7,846 bases of DNA, from assembly GCA_905215845.1 (NCBI GenBank), contig CAJMRU010000036.1, positions 1-7,846 on the forward strand, given 5' to 3'. This document shows, one piece after another, positions 5,704 to 7,846 of the stretch. The stretch's first letter is position 1; every line of letters begins with the position of its first letter. A program made the position numbers and the translations under genes. The stretch is from an uncultured bacterium. GTDB taxonomy: Bacteria > Bacillota > Clostridia > TANB77 > CAG-508. A model generated the notes under the pieces. That model was not told the origin of the DNA. It saw only the letters and a program-made list of their open reading frames with translations, and did no database searches.

Positions 5704-5739
5704 ATAAATAAAACCCAAAATATGCATGATAATTCTGGG
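5704..5739 (-). terminator. Attenuator-like hairpin downstream of the leader ORF
   Basis: On the transcript CCCAGAAU (5739-5732) pairs with AUUUUGGG (5721-5714), eight pairs including one G-U. It is followed at once by UUUUAUUUAU (5713-5704). It begins 23 nt after the stop of the six-codon ORF, a usual distance for leader-peptide attenuation. Identified by eye. Confidence 0.45.
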
Positions 5740-5765
5740 ATAAGTGCTATTTTTATAAAACTTAC
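5740..5765 (-). promoter_or_regulatory. Hairpin overlapping the stop codon of the leader ORF
   Basis: GUAAGU (5765-5760), which contains the UAA stop, pairs with ACUUAU (5745-5740), five Watson-Crick pairs and one G-U. A ribosome on the last codons or stop would cover the 5' arm. The 3' arm abuts the terminator-like stem at 5704-5739. It is short and could be chance. Confidence 0.3.
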
Positions 5766-5782
5766 CGCCTGGTCTCTGCCAT
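5762..5782 (-). CDS. Possible six-residue leader peptide MAETRR
   Basis: ATG (5782-5780), GCA GAG ACC AGG CGG, then TAA (5764-5762). GGTGGAG lies six bases before the ATG, a good Shine-Dalgarno. The ORF sits about 80 nt into the inferred transcript and ahead of a terminator-like hairpin, as leader peptides do. It ends in two arginine codons, AGG and CGG; CGG should be rare in this AT-rich genome, so a slow or stalled ribosome there is conceivable. Six codons with a ribosome binding site can also arise by chance, and the same bases can form a stem (UUUGGU, 5798-5793, with ACCAGG, 5773-5768). The function is unknown and translation is unproven. Confidence 0.35.
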   Translation of the reverse strand: MAETRR

Positions 5783-5806
5783 GACATACTCCACCAAAGT
5801 TCCCTC

Positions 5807-5829
5807 CACCTCTATTGTTTCAAGAGATG
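5807..5829 (-). promoter_or_regulatory. Leader hairpin 2
   Basis: CAUCUCU (5829-5823) pairs with AGAGGUG (5813-5807) across a nine-base loop, seven pairs with one G-U. Part of the rpsJ leader upstream of the six-codon ORF. Confidence 0.45.
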
Positions 5830-5830
5830 T

Positions 5831-5844
5831 AGCCACATTTGGCT
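5831..5844 (-). promoter_or_regulatory. Leader hairpin 1
   Basis: AGCCA (5844-5840) pairs with UGGCU (5835-5831) across a four-base AAUG loop, starting about 18 nt from the predicted transcript start. Confidence 0.4.
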
Positions 5845-5868
5845 TCTTCGCTTAATTCATGCTTTTAT

Positions 5869-5897
5869 ATTATATAATGTTTTTTAGGAAAAGTCAA
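5869..5897 (-). promoter_or_regulatory. Consensus sigma-A promoter of the S10 operon
   Basis: On the minus strand TTGACT (5897-5892) and TATAAT (5874-5869) are separated by exactly 17 bp, a near-perfect housekeeping promoter with one mismatch in the -35 box. Transcription should start near 5862. It lies between the hairpin behind rnj and the rpsJ leader, so the ribosomal operon has its own strong promoter. Confidence 0.88.
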
Positions 5898-5935
5898 CCA
5901 CTTTTGGATATTTTTATTAAAGTTTCTATTCAACA

Positions 5936-5985
5936 AAATGATTTTGGGGTCGGAGTGAAAAATCACTCCGACCCCAAAATCATTT
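5936..5985 (-). terminator. Perfect 23-bp hairpin behind rnj
   Basis: 5936-5958 is the exact reverse complement of 5963-5985, with an AAAA loop on the plus strand. It begins 11 bases after the rnj stop codon. The GC-rich core GGGGTCGGAGTGA makes it very stable. In the rnj direction the core is followed by AAAATCATTTTGTT rather than a clean T-run, so it is an imperfect intrinsic terminator or a 3'-end stabiliser; position favours termination of rnj before the next promoter. It is nearly symmetric and could work in both directions. Confidence 0.75.
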
Positions 5986-5996
5986 CAAAACTTTTC

Positions 5997-7846
5997 CTAT
6001 ACTTCCATTATAATTGGAATGATCATAGGATTTCTTTTTGTTTTCATAAAAATATAATCTCTTAAATTCTCTCTAGCTGCTGATTTTATTGTAGCCCAGT
6101 CACGAATTCCTCTTTCTTCACATTTTTTTATTTCATGTCTAACTACCGATTTTACATCATCCATTAAATTTTCTGATTCTTTTACATATACAAATCCTCT
6201 TGAAATAACATCCGGTCCCGCAACTACTTCTCCTGTTGATGCATCCATAGTTAAAACTATAACTATCAAACCATCTTGAGATAAATGTTGTCTATCTCTT
6301 AAAACTATATTTCCAACATCTCCAACACCTAATCCGTCTACAAGAACTCTTCCACTTTGTACTGATGAAGTAAATTCTGCTCCTTCTTCATTAATTTCTA
6401 GAATTCTTCCATTTGACATCATAATGATATTATCTTTTTCTACTCCCATACTTTGAGCAGTTTCACTATGAGCTATTAATTGTCTATATTCCCCATGAAC
6501 TGGTATAAAATATTTTGGTTTAGCTAGTGCTAAAATTAATTTTTGTTCTTCTTGACAAGCATGTCCTGAAACATGTATTGCTTCTAGCGAACTATATACA
6601 ACTTCTGCTCCTATTTGCATTAAGTCATCTATTACTTTTGATACAAATTTTTCATTTCCTGGTATTGGTGTTGCTGATATAATTACTAAATCATTTGGTG
6701 TAATTTTCACCTTTCTGTGATCACCTGCTGCCATTCTTGTTAGAGCTGACATAGGTTCTCCTTGACTTCCTGTTGTAATTATTACTAGCCTTTCATCTGG
6801 GTAATTTGATATCATATCTATGTCTATGAATATGTTTTCTGGACATTCAATATATCCTAGTTCTCTTGCAGTTTCTATCATATTTATCATGCTTCTTCCA
6901 CATACTGCAATTTTTCTATCATATTTTACTGCTGCGTTTACTATTTGTTGTACTCTATGAACATTTGATGCAAATGTTGCAACTACAATTCTTTTTGTAC
7001 AATGTAAGAATAGTTTATCAAATACTTCTCCTACTGACCTTTCAGACATTGTAAATCCTTTTCTTTCAGCATTTGTACTGTCTGACATTAAAGCTAATAT
7101 TCCTTCATTTCCTAATTCTGCTATTCTTCCAAAGTCCATTATTTTCCCATCTATTGGTGTATAGTCAACTTTAAAATCTCCTGTATGCAATACTGTTCCT
7201 GCTGGTGTTGTTATTGCTAACATTACTGAATCTGGAATACTATGTGAACTTCTTATAAATTCTACTTTAAAATTCTTTCCTAATTCTATTGTTTGTCCTT
7301 GCATGACTTCATTTAATTTTGTACTTCTTAATAATTTATGTTCTTCTAATTTGTTTCTGATTAATCCTGCTGTTAATCTTGTTGCATAAATTGGGATATT
7401 TATTTTTTTTAATAAATATGGTACTGCTCCTATATGATCTTCATGTCCATGTGTTATTATTAATCCTTTAATTTTATCTACATTTTTCTCAAGGTATGTT
7501 ATGTCTGGAATTACTAAGTCAATTCCTAACATATCATCTTCTGGAAATGATAATCCGCAGTCTACTACTATAATCTCATTTTCATATTCAAATACTGTTA
7601 TATTTTTTCCTATTTCATGTAGTCCACCTAATGGTATAATTTTTAATTTTGATTTTTTAAATATAGAGTCATTTTTCTTGTTAGTTTTGTTTACTCTTGG
7701 TTTTCTTGTTGTTTTTGCTTCTTTATTTATCTCTTTATTTTTACCCTTATTACTTCCTTTGTTTAGTTCTTTTTTACTTTCTTTTTTTCCTTCTTTTGTC
7801 TCTGTATTTTTTGCTATGTTTTTTTCTATACTATTGTCTTTATTTA
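5997..7846 (-). CDS. rnj: Ribonuclease J, N-terminus outside the window
   Basis: 615 codons are visible; the frame is open at the right edge, so the start is not seen. RNase J is a metallo-beta-lactamase/beta-CASP nuclease with endo- and 5'-3' exonuclease activity in mRNA decay and rRNA maturation. The catalytic domain starts at PLGGLHEIGKN (7634-7602). The zinc motif HGHEDH is at 7451-7434; further ligand-type residues appear in SSHSIPD, LHTGDF and SDSTNAERKG. TTGSQGEPMSAL belongs to the beta-CASP domain, and HVSGHACQEE and PVHGEYRQL to the returning lactamase domain; the end (VRHEIKKCEERG to IIMEV) is the C-terminal domain. The ATG at 7530-7532 is internal to the catalytic domain, not the start. 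Ahead of the domain is a Lys-rich tail, about 21 Lys in 67 residues, making the protein longer than the roughly 555 residues of B. subtilis RNase J1. Confidence 0.96.
   Translation of the reverse strand, partial: NKDNSIEKNIAKNTETKEGKKESKKELNKGSNKGKNKEINKEAKTTRKPRVNKTNKKNDSIFKKSKLKIIPLGGLHEIGKNITVFEYENEIIVVDCGLSFPEDDMLGIDLVIPDITYLEKNVDKIKGLIITHGHEDHIGAVPYLLKKINIPIYATRLTAGLIRNKLEEHKLLRSTKLNEVMQGQTIELGKNFKVEFIRSSHSIPDSVMLAITTPAGTVLHTGDFKVDYTPIDGKIMDFGRIAELGNEGILALMSDSTNAERKGFTMSERSVGEVFDKLFLHCTKRIVVATFASNVHRVQQIVNAAVKYDRKIAVCGRSMINMIETARELGYIECPENIFIDIDMISNYPDERLVIITTGSQGEPMSALTRMAAGDHRKVKITPNDLVIISATPIPGNEKFVSKVIDDLMQIGAEVVYSSLEAIHVSGHACQEEQKLILALAKPKYFIPVHGEYRQLIAHSETAQSMGVEKDNIIMMSNGRILEINEEGAEFTSSVQSGRVLVDGLGVGDVGNIVLRDRQHLSQDGLIVIVLTMDASTGEVVAGPDVISRGFVYVKESENLMDDVKSVVRHEIKKCEERGIRDWATIKSAARENLRDYIFMKTKRNPMIIPIIMEV

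Larger units (their letters stand above)
5514..5862 (-). promoter_or_regulatory. Long 5' leader of the S10 operon
   Basis: No long ORF lies between the promoter and rpsJ. In transcription order the leader contains hairpins at 5831-5844 and 5807-5829, a six-codon ORF at 5762-5782, a short hairpin over its stop codon (5740-5765), two terminator-like hairpins (5704-5739 and 5627-5684), a 69-nt foldable region (5552-5620), then the rpsJ ribosome binding site. A leader this long is consistent with autogenous control by a ribosomal protein (L4 in E. coli) or with attenuation. The start is inferred from the promoter; I do not recognise the elements as a known RNA family. Confidence 0.6.

Noticed and set aside
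5552..5862. T-box, SAM, glycine or other well-known riboswitch, or a tRNA, in the rpsJ leader
   Set aside because: I looked for their hallmark sequences (such as the T-box GGGTGGNACCGCG segment and tRNA TTCGANNC loop) and found none.
5997..7532. RNase J starting at the ATG at 7530-7532
   Set aside because: The conserved PLGGLHEIGKN block and the strand before this Met are encoded upstream in the same frame without a stop, so this Met is internal.
1..7846. Mollicute-type genetic code (TGA as Trp)
   Set aside because: The ribosomal proteins are full length with TGG for Trp, and no gene needs TGA read-through.

Overview
The window is an AT-rich block (about 22% GC by hand count over 401-600) carrying the promoter-proximal half of a bacterial S10 ribosomal-protein operon, all on the minus strand. 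Read in the direction of transcription (right to left) the order is a 5'-incomplete ribonuclease J gene (rnj), a hairpin, a consensus promoter with a leader of about 350 nt, then rpsJ-rplC-rplD-rplW-rplB-rpsS-rplV-rpsC-rplP-rpmC. The gene order, AGGAGG-type ribosome binding sites, RNase J and codon choice (AAA, TTA, ATA, AGA) fit a low-GC Bacillota, probably a clostridial lineage; species cannot be named. Nothing suggests a variant genetic code.

Right part (5997-7846): RNase J, running off the window, with a Lys/Asn/Glu-rich N-terminal extension. 5936-5985 is a perfect 23-bp hairpin just behind its stop codon. 5514-5935 has no long gene. It holds a consensus sigma-A promoter (-35 and -10 spaced 17 bp), a leader with several hairpins, a six-codon upstream ORF with a good Shine-Dalgarno, two terminator-like hairpins and a 69-nt foldable segment just ahead of the rpsJ ribosome binding site. 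This looks like a cis-regulatory leader controlling ribosomal-protein output.

Middle (583-5513): nine complete ribosomal-protein genes. Some junctions are tight (rplD/rplW and rpsC/rplP overlap by one base). Four gaps (rpsJ-rplC, rplW-rplB, rplB-rpsS, rpsS-rplV) are 65-123 bp wide and each contains at least one hairpin. rplV appears to start at GTG.

Left end (1-596): rpmC starts normally, but near position 395 the sequence switches abruptly from about 22% GC to about 49% GC with different codon use. The reading frame continues without a stop into part of the nucleotide-binding domain of a P-type cation-transport ATPase, instead of ending L29 and going on to rpsQ. The simplest explanation is a chimeric join (assembly or library artefact, possibly metagenomic) rather than a real fusion gene. 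No mobile element, tRNA, rRNA or CRISPR array was seen. Apart from the join and the leader architecture, this is core housekeeping DNA.
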